DNA of 64,000 bases from Cocleimonas flava (GTDB taxonomy: Bacteria > Pseudomonadota > Gammaproteobacteria > Thiotrichales > Thiotrichaceae), in assembly GCF_004339015.1 (NCBI RefSeq), contig NZ_SMFQ01000003.1, forward strand, positions 992,001 to 1,056,000, in the 5' to 3' direction. Both the position numbers and the translations under genes were made by a program. Within the stretch, counting starts at the first letter, position 1. Each line of letters begins with the position of its first letter. The notes under the pieces are model-generated. The model had not been told where the DNA came from and did no database searches. It was given only the letters and a program-made list of their open reading frames with translations. This document shows positions 33,249-42,109 of this stretch, one piece after another.

Positions 33249-34640
33249 TTATTGCTTTGTGATACTGGCTACTTTTTTTACCTCGCTCATTTCTGGCTTC
33301 TTTTTGCTATATAAAGAATAAGCTCCAAAACGCATCTGATGAGCTCTTCCTAATTTTAAGGCATTGAAATCGATACTGAATTTCTCATCCAGCTCTTTTC
33401 CATTCCAGACATAGCTTTTAAAATACTGCGAATTATCATCCCCTTTCTTATCCCAGTTAGCTAACAACGAAGAGGTGTAATAAACTCGTTTTCCATCCCA
33501 GCTAGAAGATGCCATATTCACTTGTTTGTCGATTTGCTTCTCGTAAGTTTGCTTAGGCGCATTGATGTTAGAAAGATCAAAATAACGTGTCTTGCCGTCC
33601 ATAAAGGTATTCACCCAAAGACCTGAATCATCTGATGTCAGAGAGATATCTACCGGTAGTGGAATTTTTGACGCATCACCAATATCTGCCACATCCTTCG
33701 CTTGCCATTCACCTTTATCATCTTCATAGATTAACCAGATTTTTGAGGTTAAAGCTGTGGTAGTTAAACACCAGTTATGATTTGGCTGCCATGCACAACG
33801 AACTTCAAGAGGAGCACCCGGAACATCTAAAACTTTCTTTGGCTTTCTGGTATGCAAATCCCAAATAACCACGGTATTTCCGAAACGTTTCATTGCTTCT
33901 GGATCTTTTACCATTTTACCGAGATCCATCATGTAATTAGACCAACCAGTAAACGATGATGTCACCATTACATTTCGTCTAGGTAAGGCACGTAAGTCGT
34001 AGCCATAACCATCTGCGTACTTTCCAGATTTCTTCGCTCCATTGAGGTTTTCATCCGTTGGCATCCAGTGAGTTGCCACATATTTACCTTCATTGGTGTA
34101 TTCCACCATTGCCGTTCTTCCACCGTGATCAGCATTATTTGATAAACCGGTAACCATCATTCGTCCTGGTAATGCATAAGTTGTATGAGGCCCAACAACG
34201 CCACCACTGGCTGATACAAAATCGGTGATAACCTTGTTCAAAGTTGGTTTGGCAGGATCAGTATGAACATCAAATACAAAGATTTTATTGGTATCTAAAC
34301 CACCTGCCCAAAGGTATTTGCGGTCATCAGTTAAACCAGAGTGATGTGCTTCATTTCGACCACCTACTGAAAGTGTTTCGATAACTTTTCCGTATTTAGG
34401 TGAATTAGGATTAACATCAACAGTAACCAGCTTGTCTTGGCCATCCCCCAAACCTTCAACCCCAAGCGTCCAGATATAAACAAAATCTTCCTGCCCTACG
34501 ATTTTAGCCATATAGGGAGACATACACGTTTCATCGGCTTGTGTTGTAGATACTATTCCACCCACACCCAATAACAATGTTGATATCGTAAACGTTTTAG
34601 CTATATTCTTGCAGATTGGTCCGAAAATATTCCTCTTCAT
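33249..34640 (-). CDS. mtoX: Methanethiol oxidase, SBP56 (selenium-binding protein) family
   Basis: Oxidises methanethiol with O2 to formaldehyde, H2S and H2O2 in the periplasm; family members are copper-dependent. 463 residues, with a signal peptide ending near TTQADE. SBP56 hallmarks are present in order: EAHHSG (near residue 98), VGPHTTYALPG, GYDLRALPRRNVMVTSS, PLEVRCAW, DISLTSDDSGLWVNTF, YYTSSLLANWDK and LGRAHQMRFGAYSLY. AAGGAG lies 6 bases before the start. Downstream are Sco and MauG functions and a full formaldehyde-to-CO2 route, and a TetR gene is divergent, all consistent with MtoX rather than another SBP56 role. Confidence 0.93.
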   Translation of the reverse strand: MKRNIFGPICKNIAKTFTISTLLLGVGGIVSTTQADETCMSPYMAKIVGQEDFVYIWTLGVEGLGDGQDKLVTVDVNPNSPKYGKVIETLSVGGRNEAHHSGLTDDRKYLWAGGLDTNKIFVFDVHTDPAKPTLNKVITDFVSASGGVVGPHTTYALPGRMMVTGLSNNADHGGRTAMVEYTNEGKYVATHWMPTDENLNGAKKSGKYADGYGYDLRALPRRNVMVTSSFTGWSNYMMDLGKMVKDPEAMKRFGNTVVIWDLHTRKPKKVLDVPGAPLEVRCAWQPNHNWCLTTTALTSKIWLIYEDDKGEWQAKDVADIGDASKIPLPVDISLTSDDSGLWVNTFMDGKTRYFDLSNINAPKQTYEKQIDKQVNMASSSWDGKRVYYTSSLLANWDKKGDDNSQYFKSYVWNGKELDEKFSIDFNALKLGRAHQMRFGAYSLYSKKKPEMSEVKKVASITKQ

Positions 34641-34693
34641 TTCTCACTCCTTAGCTGATAAGTTATTCTTCATTTTTATTGTTATTGGCAACT

Positions 34694-34749
34694 TACAAAA
34701 AAATATTTGTAAAATGTTGCTATAATACAAAATAGAATGAATGTTCATT
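34694..34749. promoter_or_regulatory. mtoX-tetR divergent control region
   Basis: AATGAA-TG-TTCATT (34736-34749) is a perfect inverted repeat with a two-base centre, the usual form of a TetR operator. A second inverted repeat TACAAA-N6-TTTGTA lies at 34694-34711. Between them TGCTATAAT (34718-34726) is a good extended -10 for the tetR direction. The repressor could thus control both genes; ligand unknown. Confidence 0.6.
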
Positions 34750-34790
34750 TTTGTCAAATTTTAAAATAGATATAGCGAATAAACTTACAT

Positions 34791-35426
34791 ATGCCCTATT
34801 TAAAAAGAGAAGCCCCAAACCCGGAACCAATTGACTGTAGAATTTTAACTGCAGCGTTGGATTTATTTGTGAACTCTGGTTATCACAACGTATCTGTTCA
34901 TGAAATTCAAAAGCAAGCGGATGTCAGTATTGGTTCAATCTACAAGCACTTTGGTGGTAAAGACGGCATCGCAAAAGCCTTGTATAAACATATACTAAAT
35001 GAAATGGACGAGCTGGTTGATGATGTTATGAATGAACATAAATCACCCAAAAAACAATGCGAAGAAATCATCAGGTTACTGTGCGGATACACCGAAACAC
35101 ATTACGATATTATGGCATTTATATTTCATGCAAAACACACCGAATTTGTCCCGGATGAACCTCTAATTTGTAACACCCTACCCTTTATAAAAATTCGAGA
35201 AATAGTCAAAAGTGGAATGGAATGCGGAGAATTTAGAGAAATTAATTCCTGGGTAGCCGCATCAACAATCTTCGGTGGCGTCATAAGAATGATCCAGCTA
35301 AGACTGGATAATATGATCGAAGAACCATTACCCACTTATTTCGAGACACTCATAGATGCTTCACTAAATGGAGTTCTTACCAGTGATACAACAAAGACTG
35401 ATAATAAGATATCTGCGGTTTTATAA
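34791..35426 (+). CDS. TetR-family regulator of the methanethiol module
   Basis: 211 residues. The N-terminal helix-turn-helix (about residues 17-62) reads ILTAALDLFVNSGYHNVSVH, then ADVSIGSIYKHFGGKDGIAKAL, the standard TetR recognition pattern. The C-terminal ligand domain is less conserved and contains two Cys (CEEIIRLLCGY). The gene diverges from mtoX across 150 bases that contain two inverted repeats, so it most likely represses mtoX and itself, relieved by a C1 or sulphur compound (inference). A dispersed repeat able to form a CCCC/GGGG hairpin with a T-run follows 72 bases after the stop. Confidence 0.88.
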   Translation: MPYLKREAPNPEPIDCRILTAALDLFVNSGYHNVSVHEIQKQADVSIGSIYKHFGGKDGIAKALYKHILNEMDELVDDVMNEHKSPKKQCEEIIRLLCGYTETHYDIMAFIFHAKHTEFVPDEPLICNTLPFIKIREIVKSGMECGEFREINSWVAASTIFGGVIRMIQLRLDNMIEEPLPTYFETLIDASLNGVLTSDTTKTDNKISAVL

Positions 35427-35498
35427 AATGCAATTTCAAACAAGAAACCTCCTAATAAAGTGACGTTTCACTTTGTTTAAATGCTTATTTATTTTTTA

Positions 35499-35527
35499 CA
35501 CCCCCCTACTTTGGGGCACTTTTTTTA
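35499..35527 (+). repeat. C-rich dispersed repeat, copy 11; good terminator of tetR
   Basis: CACCCCCC, TACTTT, GGGGCAC, then T7. CCCC pairs with GGGG around the six-base loop TACTTT, followed by the T-run. It has the right orientation to end the tetR transcript. Confidence 0.82.
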
Positions 35528-35533
35528 AAACAT

Positions 35534-35562
35534 AAAAAAACCCGAGACAAGCTCGGGTTTTT
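35534..35562 (-). terminator. Intrinsic terminator of ssrA, bidirectional
   Basis: CCCGAG (35541-35546) pairs with CTCGGG (35552-35557) around ACAAG, flanked by seven A on the left and six T on the right. It lies 5 bases beyond the tmRNA 3' end. It ends ssrA on the minus strand and would also stop read-through from tetR. Confidence 0.92.
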
Positions 35563-35566
35563 AAAT

Positions 35567-35927
35567 TGGTGGAGGCGGCGGGGATCGAACCCGCGTCCGC
35601 AAATAGTCCATCTGAAGGCGCTACATGTTTAGTCTAGCTATTAATTTAACTCTTATCTAACCACTAGACAGGATTGAAAAGAGCGATTCCGGTAAAAGTT
35701 TTAACGGCTCCGTCCCAGACGTACTTCACCGCGATCCCGTATAAATGATCCCGAACACTTGCCCTACAGGCGAGGAAAGGTCAGGAGTCTAGTGATGCTT
35801 ATTAAGCAGCTAGAGCGTAGTTGTCATCATTGGCAACTAAAGTTTTTTAGATAGTGTTTAAGTGCTCACTAAACGCACTACATGCTCCTTAGGTTTCGTG
35901 ATCCACGTCGAAGCCAGAATCGCCCCC
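35567..35927 (-). ncRNA. ssrA: Transfer-messenger RNA
   Basis: One-piece tmRNA of 361 bases that rescues stalled ribosomes and tags their products. The 5' end GGGGGCGATTCTGGCTTCGA and the 3' end with GGTTCGATCCCCGCCGCC, then TCCACCA, pair as the tRNA-like acceptor; the CCA is encoded. The tag frame lies at 35834-35802 and reads ANDDNYALAA before TAA TAA, differing from the common gammaproteobacterial ANDENYALAA at one position. A strong terminator follows. Confidence 0.97.
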
Positions 35928-36096
35928 AAAGGTTGAGAATAAATTCTCTATGATGATAGGATGACTTTCAGCATCCCTGTAACTATGACATTCTACAGAC
36001 TGTTTTAGTTCCTGTCTGCATAGTTTTTATTTAGTTAAGATTATATACAGTTTGCTTCACTTATAATCGAAGTAAATAAAAATAATCATCTACGTC

Positions 36097-38079
36097 ATGT
36101 ATCGCAAACTATTTTTCTTGGCATTCTCGCTTACTCCTTTTTTAGCCAGCGCTTATCCCATTACGTCTTATCTGGAAATGGTGAAAGTTGCCAGCGTGGG
36201 CAGTGCATGGCAAACCTTGGCTTTATCAAATTCTTACAGTAATCCTGTTGTCGCTTGCACCTATAATCTTCCTTCTTCTGCCAGCAACGAGGCTGCAGTT
36301 AGGGTTCAAGTAATTGGCTCAAGCATTCAGGTTAAAATTCAACAGCCTTTAAACTCAACGGCAATTACTGCTTCGGCGGTATATTGCACAATATCACAAG
36401 CTGGTTCTTATACTTATCCGATTAAATATGAAGCACATACAGTAAATTCAACGTTAACAAATTATGGAAGTAACTGGAATGCTACACAAATGGTTAATGT
36501 GTCTTCTAGCCCATATAAAGTGCAAAACTATACTAAGCCAGTCGTTACTGGACAGGTGATGAGTTACAACAATCCTAATTTTTCTGTTTTCTGGAGTAAT
36601 AACTGTGCAAGCCGCTCAACTCCTCCAAGTAATTCTGCTATTTGTGTGGGCAAACATACGGGGCAAACGACACCTACTTCCCCAACTACTGAGATTTTAG
36701 GATATTTCATTGCTGAAGAAGGCGAGTATATTCAAGCTAGTTCCTATGTGAAAATTGCTCTAGGCACCGATACTGTCGCAGGTACTAAAAATACACCACC
36801 TTATAATTATAATCTTGGACAGAATTATACTTACGCAACGGCTACTCAGTCAGCGGAAGACGGCGGAAACGGAAGCTGGGCTGTTCTCTACGGTAGTTCG
36901 CCAGTATCCACACAATTAGGACTTGCGGTTGAAGAGGAAACAGTCACAGGAGATAAATCAAGAACTCATACAAATGAACAAGTAGCCTACTGGGCAATGG
37001 AACCTATCAATAAAACGTACGCTGATCTTAGAATAAATGAAATTCTATACCGTCAAAATGGAACAGTTTTAAGAGAATTCATAGAATTTACTGTATTAAG
37101 TGGTGGCAGTATTCTTAATTATTTAGTCAGTAGTCAGGATGGAACAGGACAAAATTACCGTTTACCAGATATCACCGTCAATACTGGAGATTACGTTATC
37201 CTTCATTCCAATACAGGTACTCCCAGTAGTTCTGGGGGAGTGCATCATGTATATACTGGCAGCACATCAACACCTTTGAATAATACAGCCGATGACGTAG
37301 TCTTGTTAAAACCTTCTGATAGTGATGCAACAACACTTGTAGGATCTGGAACGCATAATGTAATTCCAGTGGATTATGTTTCTTATGGAACTGCCTCAGG
37401 TGTTGATCCTGTACCTGTCAGTAACAATGGGGTCACAGTATCCTGGAATAGTGTTGATAATGCGAGATTAGATGGTGCTGCGTTGGGTCAATCTATAAGC
37501 CTGACGCCAAATGGCGTTGATTCTAATACCAGTGCGTGCTGGGAACTAACAAGCAGTGGGGATGCGAGCGGATGTCCTAGCTATATTATTACATCCGATA
37601 CTGACTCTTCCGCGAATATTAATAGTCAGGGCATGAACAATAATTTAGCGCCGGAAATAAGCTTAACGAAAACAGTAACGACAATTTACGACCCATATAA
37701 TGGCGCGAGTAATCCTAAAGCGATACCGGGCAGTGTACTTGAATACAGCATTACAGCCACAAACGATGGACCTTCGGCCGCCGATAACAACTCCATTAAA
37801 TTATCAGACATCATTCCTGCAAACACTAAACTATGCGTAAGCAATACTGGAAACTGTAGAGCCCCCTATTTTGTTAATGGCTCGCCTTCAAGCGGCTTAA
37901 GCTTAGGAACTGTTACTTATTTAGATAACTCAAATACTGTTATTGCCTCATCGCCTGATTCCGATGGAGCTAACAGCAATGTCGCCAAACTAGAAGCGGC
38001 TATGAATGGAAGTTTTGCTGCTAAAAGCGCTACTACAGGACCTAATTTCAGTCTTAAATTTAGAATAGTTGTTGAATAG
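36097..38079 (+). CDS. Large secreted protein with lamin-tail-like and DUF11-like domains
   Basis: 660 residues, signal peptide cleaved near LASAYP. The first 300 residues are Ser/Asn/Thr-rich with several Cys and no recognised family. Residues 305-440 have the pattern of a lamin-tail (LTD) domain (ADLRINEILYRQNGTVLREFIEF, then NTGDYVILHSN and DDVVLLKPSD). The end (about 515-660) resembles a DUF11/conserved-repeat domain (PGSVLEYSITATNDGPSAADN). Such proteins are usually cell-surface or secreted; a nearby type II secretion operon could export it. Monocistronic, followed by a strong repeat-type terminator. Substrate and role unknown. Confidence 0.75.
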   Translation: MYRKLFFLAFSLTPFLASAYPITSYLEMVKVASVGSAWQTLALSNSYSNPVVACTYNLPSSASNEAAVRVQVIGSSIQVKIQQPLNSTAITASAVYCTISQAGSYTYPIKYEAHTVNSTLTNYGSNWNATQMVNVSSSPYKVQNYTKPVVTGQVMSYNNPNFSVFWSNNCASRSTPPSNSAICVGKHTGQTTPTSPTTEILGYFIAEEGEYIQASSYVKIALGTDTVAGTKNTPPYNYNLGQNYTYATATQSAEDGGNGSWAVLYGSSPVSTQLGLAVEEETVTGDKSRTHTNEQVAYWAMEPINKTYADLRINEILYRQNGTVLREFIEFTVLSGGSILNYLVSSQDGTGQNYRLPDITVNTGDYVILHSNTGTPSSSGGVHHVYTGSTSTPLNNTADDVVLLKPSDSDATTLVGSGTHNVIPVDYVSYGTASGVDPVPVSNNGVTVSWNSVDNARLDGAALGQSISLTPNGVDSNTSACWELTSSGDASGCPSYIITSDTDSSANINSQGMNNNLAPEISLTKTVTTIYDPYNGASNPKAIPGSVLEYSITATNDGPSAADNNSIKLSDIIPANTKLCVSNTGNCRAPYFVNGSPSSGLSLGTVTYLDNSNTVIASSPDSDGANSNVAKLEAAMNGSFAAKSATTGPNFSLKFRIVVE

Positions 38080-38100
38080 TCGTAGAAATACTTTGTAAGT

Positions 38101-38127
38101 CACCCCCCTACTTTGAGGGGCTTTTTT
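38101..38127 (+). repeat. C-rich dispersed repeat, copy 12; best terminator form
   Basis: CACCCCCC, TACTTTG, AGGGGC, T6. CCCCT pairs perfectly with AGGGG around ACTTTG, followed directly by the T-run. It lies 21 bases after the secreted-protein gene. Confidence 0.87.
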
Positions 38128-38196
38128 AGATAATGATCAATTTTAAATCTATTGGGAATGACACCAATAGATTTAAACAAATTATTACAGGACTAC

Positions 38197-38961
38197 TTAA
38201 AGACCTAAGATAGAAAATGGCGCTGTCACAGCTGGCAAGTATTCCAGAACTTTCTTTTCTCTTACTTTTGCACTGTCTTGCATAACCACTATTCGATCAT
38301 CTCCGCGAAGACCCGGATCAGCGATTGTGCCATTTCTGACTAAATCAAGATTTACCAGATGACGTGTTCCATCTCTATAAAAGAAAACACCACGTGAATC
38401 ACCAACCTCAGTTAGCCCTTGCGCAAGCGCTATTGCTTGTAAGAAACTCATATTACCTTTGATAGGAAATACACCAGGAGACTTTACAGCGCCTTCAACA
38501 GTGACACGATTTTCAATCGCTTTATTGGTTCTACTGATGCTCACCTGAGGGTCTTGCATGAACTCTTTTAGTCGTTGTGTGATTTTTTGTTCTGCCTGAG
38601 CTATCGTCAATCCGGCCACTTGAACAGTACCAACTAATGGTAACGAAATAGCTCCACTGGCTTCTACGGTCAAATCTCTTGCTGATAAATCAGGCACTTT
38701 AAATACATTTACATCAAGTTTGTCTTCCGTTGAAATTCTATCTGAAGCCGTAGGAACTCGTTTGTAGCTTGGTGCACGATTATTACTGTAATTACTTGTA
38801 GCAGGTGCTGTGGCAGCATAAGAACCAGACTGTGCATTCAATGCATCAACTGAATTTGCTGCTGCAGTTGTTTCTGCAGGTGTGGGCACATAAGGACTTG
38901 AACTAGTACATGCTGTGAGTACTAATAAAGGTAGTAATGCTGATAAAGTTTTGTTTTTCAC
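38197..38961 (-). CDS. Polysaccharide export lipoprotein (Wza/GumB-like)
   Basis: 254 residues, lipoprotein signal ending LLVLTAC. A Poly_export domain (about residues 75-155, STEDKLDVNVFKVPDLSARD, then EASGAISLPLVGTVQVAGLT) is followed by one SLBB domain (NRVTVEGAVKSPGVFPIKGN onward). It is shorter than full Wza (about 380 residues), so it is probably the smaller exporter type lacking the outer-membrane helical barrel. The gene follows galE by 26 bases on the same strand, fitting an exopolysaccharide role, although no glycosyltransferase or polymerase genes are next to it. Confidence 0.87.
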   Translation of the reverse strand: MKNKTLSALLPLLVLTACTSSSPYVPTPAETTAAANSVDALNAQSGSYAATAPATSNYSNNRAPSYKRVPTASDRISTEDKLDVNVFKVPDLSARDLTVEASGAISLPLVGTVQVAGLTIAQAEQKITQRLKEFMQDPQVSISRTNKAIENRVTVEGAVKSPGVFPIKGNMSFLQAIALAQGLTEVGDSRGVFFYRDGTRHLVNLDLVRNGTIADPGLRGDDRIVVMQDSAKVREKKVLEYLPAVTAPFSILGL

Positions 38962-38987
38962 TGAATATCCTCTTTAACCAATTGCAA

Positions 38988-40034
38988 TTAAGCTATTGCT
39001 TCTTTAGTTTTGTTATTTGTTTTGTAGCCCATTGGGTTATTACTTTGCCAACGCCAGGTATCATCACACATTTCTTGAATACCACAGGTTGCCTCCCAAT
39101 CTAGCAATTGCTTGGCAAGGGTTGGGTCTGCGTAACAACATGCAATATCACCCGATCTTCTCTCGACAATTCTATATGCCACTTTTTTACCAGAGGCATG
39201 TGAAAATGCTTCAACCATTTCTAATACAGAATAACCCTTACCAGTTCCAAGGTTGACAGTGTAAAGGTTATCTACGTTACTATTCTCAAAGGCTTGTAAT
39301 GCCTTTACGTGGCCTTTCGCCAGATCAACCACATGAATATAGTCTCTAACACCGGTGCCATCTGGTGTAGCATAATCTCCACCAAAAACGGAAAGTTGCT
39401 CGTAACGCCCTACTGCAACTCCAGAGACATAAGGCATCAGATTATTTGGTATATCATTCGGATCTTCACCTATCAAACCACTAGGATGAGCACCGACAGG
39501 ATTAAAATAACGTAGCAAAGCGATATTCCAGCTTTTATCGGAAATAAATATATCCCGCAATATCTCTTCTATATGAAGTTTGGAACGTCCATAAGGATTG
39601 GTAGCACTTACTGGAAAACTCTCGAGTATCGGGACTGTTTCAGGGTCACCATACACAGTGGCAGATGAGCTAAAAATAACACGCTTCACATTATTGCGAT
39701 TCATTGCACTAAAAAGGCTTATGCTTCCAGCTATATTGTTATCGTAATACATTAATGGCTTTTCTACGGATTCACCTACTGCTTTCAAGCCTGCAAAATG
39801 AATCACACCATAGATATCGTGTTTCTGAAAAACTTGATCAAGAAGGTCAGAATCTCTGATATCACCTTCTATAAAAGTGATCGTTTGTCCGGTAATTTCT
39901 TTAACTCTATCAAGAGAAACCGTTGAACTATTGCATAAATTATCAAAAACTATGGGGGTATATCCTGCTGCGAGCAGTTCTATACATGTGTGTGAACCTA
40001 TATATCCGGCGCCACCGGTAACTAATATATTCAT
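38988..40034 (-). CDS. galE: UDP-glucose 4-epimerase GalE
   Basis: Interconverts UDP-glucose and UDP-galactose with bound NAD+. 348 residues, extended SDR family: MNILVTGGAGYIGSHTCIEL at the start, the YGDPETVPI segment, catalytic Tyr and Lys in NPYGRSKLHIEE, then LRYFNPVGAHPSG and the C-terminal VERRSGDIACCYADP. Length and motifs are typical. It lies just upstream of the polysaccharide-export lipoprotein on the same strand, so it likely supplies UDP-galactose for a surface polysaccharide. Confidence 0.94.
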   Translation of the reverse strand: MNILVTGGAGYIGSHTCIELLAAGYTPIVFDNLCNSSTVSLDRVKEITGQTITFIEGDIRDSDLLDQVFQKHDIYGVIHFAGLKAVGESVEKPLMYYDNNIAGSISLFSAMNRNNVKRVIFSSSATVYGDPETVPILESFPVSATNPYGRSKLHIEEILRDIFISDKSWNIALLRYFNPVGAHPSGLIGEDPNDIPNNLMPYVSGVAVGRYEQLSVFGGDYATPDGTGVRDYIHVVDLAKGHVKALQAFENSNVDNLYTVNLGTGKGYSVLEMVEAFSHASGKKVAYRIVERRSGDIACCYADPTLAKQLLDWEATCGIQEMCDDTWRWQSNNPMGYKTNNKTKEAIA

Positions 40035-40090
40035 CTAATTATTTTAATCTGTTTGTATGAATTTAAAAGAAGATTACCTTTCTGTATAAA

Positions 40091-40124
40091 AAATAGCCAG
40101 TTTTCTCGAAAGAAACTGGCTATT
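40091..40124 (-). terminator. Intrinsic terminator of the gspDEF-comEA operon
   Basis: Perfect 12-bp stem (AATAGCCAGTTT, 40092-40103, with 40113-40124) around a nine-base loop. On the minus strand it runs into a T-rich stretch. It lies about 70 bases after the comEA stop. Confidence 0.9.
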
Positions 40125-40194
40125 CCGTACTTATTAACCGACGGCCTGCAAGGTCAAAATATTAAACCCTGGAGAGCTCGTCTTAAGTAATTAA

Positions 40195-40839
40195 CTACTT
40201 TTTATCTTTAGTTGTTTTCTTTTTAGTAGTTTTCTTCTTAGTTGGTTTCTTTTTAGTTGTTTTTGTCTTAGTAGACGTTTTCTTACTGGTAGTTTTCTTC
40301 TTAGGAGTTGCCTTTTTAGAGTCAGTCTTTTTACTTGTTGATGATTTCTTTGAAGACTTTTTCTTAGTAGAAGCTTTCTTATCCGTTTCTGCTATTTTTG
40401 AAGACTTGTTTTTAGAAGAAGTAGATGACGTTTTTGAGCTAGAAGAGCTTGATGACTTCTTTGTTGTTTTCTTTTTTGATGAAGAGCTATTTGCTTTACC
40501 CATTTTATAACCATCAGGAGCAACGCTTTTACCTCGTGAAGTAGATACGTTCTTCTTCATATCTTTATAGGTTTCTTCACCAATTCCTGGGACATTTTTT
40601 AAATCATCAATTTTTTTAAAACTACCATTAGATTTACGGTATTTAACAATCGCTTCCGCTTTAGTTGGCCCCACACCTTTCAAATAAGCAGCTAATGTTG
40701 ATGCATTAGCTTTATTGATATTAACTGTTTCTGTACCTTTGTATTCCGTCGATGCCGAAACTAAAGCAGGAATAAGCATCACAGAAAATATTACACCCAT
40801 AAGCGCTTTACGAACAGTAGAACTAAAATTTAAACCCAT
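40195..40839 (-). CDS. ComEA-like helix-hairpin-helix protein with long Lys/Ser/Thr tail
   Basis: 214 residues. Signal peptide (ALMGVIFSVMLIPALVSAS), then a ComEA-type double HhH domain (residues 35-100): VNINKANASTLAAYLKGVGP and FKKIDDLKNVPGIGEETYKD. This domain binds duplex DNA in the periplasm during transformation. The last 100 residues are almost only Lys, Ser and Thr with blocks such as KKTTSKKTSTKTKTTKKK, like histone H1 tails. The start at 40839 is chosen because GAGGAT lies 7 bases upstream. It is the last gene after gspD, gspE and gspF, 42 bases from gspF. Confidence 0.87.
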   Translation of the reverse strand: MGLNFSSTVRKALMGVIFSVMLIPALVSASTEYKGTETVNINKANASTLAAYLKGVGPTKAEAIVKYRKSNGSFKKIDDLKNVPGIGEETYKDMKKNVSTSRGKSVAPDGYKMGKANSSSSKKKTTKKSSSSSSSKTSSTSSKNKSSKIAETDKKASTKKKSSKKSSTSKKTDSKKATPKKKTTSKKTSTKTKTTKKKPTKKKTTKKKTTKDKK

Positions 40840-40881
40840 TTTTTTATCCTCTATTGACATGTTATTTACCACTTAGGGTAT

Positions 40882-42096
40882 TTACAATACTAATTGGTTC
40901 AAATTCAATATAGGCAACAATATCGATAGAACGATTAGTAGCACAACAGCACCCATGACTAAAATAAGCACAGGCTCAAATATGCCTAACATATTGGTCA
41001 ACATCGCATCAGTTTCTCTTTCCTGCTGCATTGCTGCACGTTCCAGCATATCGTCGAGGCGCCCACTACTCTCACCACTTGCAATAAGGTAAACAGTCAT
41101 AGGTGGGAAATATCCAGATTGCTCGAGGGCACGATTAATTGTCATACCTTCTCGAACCTTGATCGCAGCATCTGTTACAGCCTGTCGCATCGGCATATTT
41201 TGAACAACCTGGGCAGAAATAGACATGGCATCAAGAATAGGAACGCCACTAGACGCTAAAATACTCAAGGTTCTGGCAAAGCGAGCTGTATTCAAGCCTC
41301 TTACCATCTTTTTAATCAAAGGAACTTTCAATAAAAATGAATGATAACGGTATTTCCATTTTGGGATTTTTATCATTTGTTTAAACACGATAAATAGAAC
41401 CACAAGCAACACGGCAATATAAATACCATAGGCTCTTACAAAATCACTAATCGCTATAAGCACCTGAGTCATCGCAGGCAATTCTTGCCCCACATTATCA
41501 AACACATCAACGATTTTAGGAACGATAAACGCCAAAAGTCCGGCAACAATTGCTACCGATAAAATAGTTAAAATAACAGGATAGAACATTGCCGTAGATA
41601 TGCGCTGCTGAGTTTCCTGTCGTGATTCTGTGTAATCTGCCATTCGCTCTAACACAGCATCCAAGTGACCTGATTGTTCACCTGCAGCAACAGTCGCTCG
41701 ATACATGTCTGGAAATACTGAGGGATATGTTTTCAAGCCATCAGCAAAAGAAAAGCCTTCCACAACTTTTGAACGAACCGCTGATAGAATATGCTTAATA
41801 TTTCGTTTTTCACTCTGCTTAGCAGTAGTCGCTAAAGCTTCTTCGAGCGGAGAACCCGATTGCACCAACGTAGCTAGCTGACGCGTTAAAAGTGCAAGTT
41901 CGGACGCTTTTACTTTACCGGCTCTTCTGGTTTTTACTTTATTGTTATTTTCAGATTTTTCTACCTGATTAACCTCTAAAGGAGTGAGATTGCCATCACG
42001 TAGAATTTGTCTTATTTGCTTGGCGTTATCCGCCTCGAGCATCCCTTTTTCTTCTTGACCTTTTGCATCAAGGGCGATGTATTCAAATGCTGGCAT
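40882..42096 (-). CDS. gspF: Type II secretion inner-membrane platform protein GspF
   Basis: 404 residues, normal length. An N-terminal cytoplasmic segment (MPAFEYIALDAKGQEEKGML) is followed by two homologous T2SSF domains (about residues 70-195 and 270-395). Membrane helices lie near 170-190, 220-240 and 375-395, and the family pattern SGSPLEEALATTAKQ is seen in the first domain. It couples the GspE ATPase to pseudopilus assembly. It lies 13 bases downstream of gspE and upstream of the ComEA-like gene on the same strand. PilC of type IV pili is related, but gspD and gspE as partners favour GspF. Confidence 0.9.
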   Translation of the reverse strand: MPAFEYIALDAKGQEEKGMLEADNAKQIRQILRDGNLTPLEVNQVEKSENNNKVKTRRAGKVKASELALLTRQLATLVQSGSPLEEALATTAKQSEKRNIKHILSAVRSKVVEGFSFADGLKTYPSVFPDMYRATVAAGEQSGHLDAVLERMADYTESRQETQQRISTAMFYPVILTILSVAIVAGLLAFIVPKIVDVFDNVGQELPAMTQVLIAISDFVRAYGIYIAVLLVVLFIVFKQMIKIPKWKYRYHSFLLKVPLIKKMVRGLNTARFARTLSILASSGVPILDAMSISAQVVQNMPMRQAVTDAAIKVREGMTINRALEQSGYFPPMTVYLIASGESSGRLDDMLERAAMQQERETDAMLTNMLGIFEPVLILVMGAVVLLIVLSILLPILNLNQLVL

Positions 42097-42109
42097 ACGC
42101 TATAAACTT

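Noticed and set aside
40195-40500. Lys-rich low-complexity tail of ComEA as a frameshift artefact
   Set aside because: The frame stays open to a clear stop, the codons are mixed (AAG/AAA, ACT/ACA, TCT/TCA) rather than simple slippage, and a strong terminator follows at the expected place.
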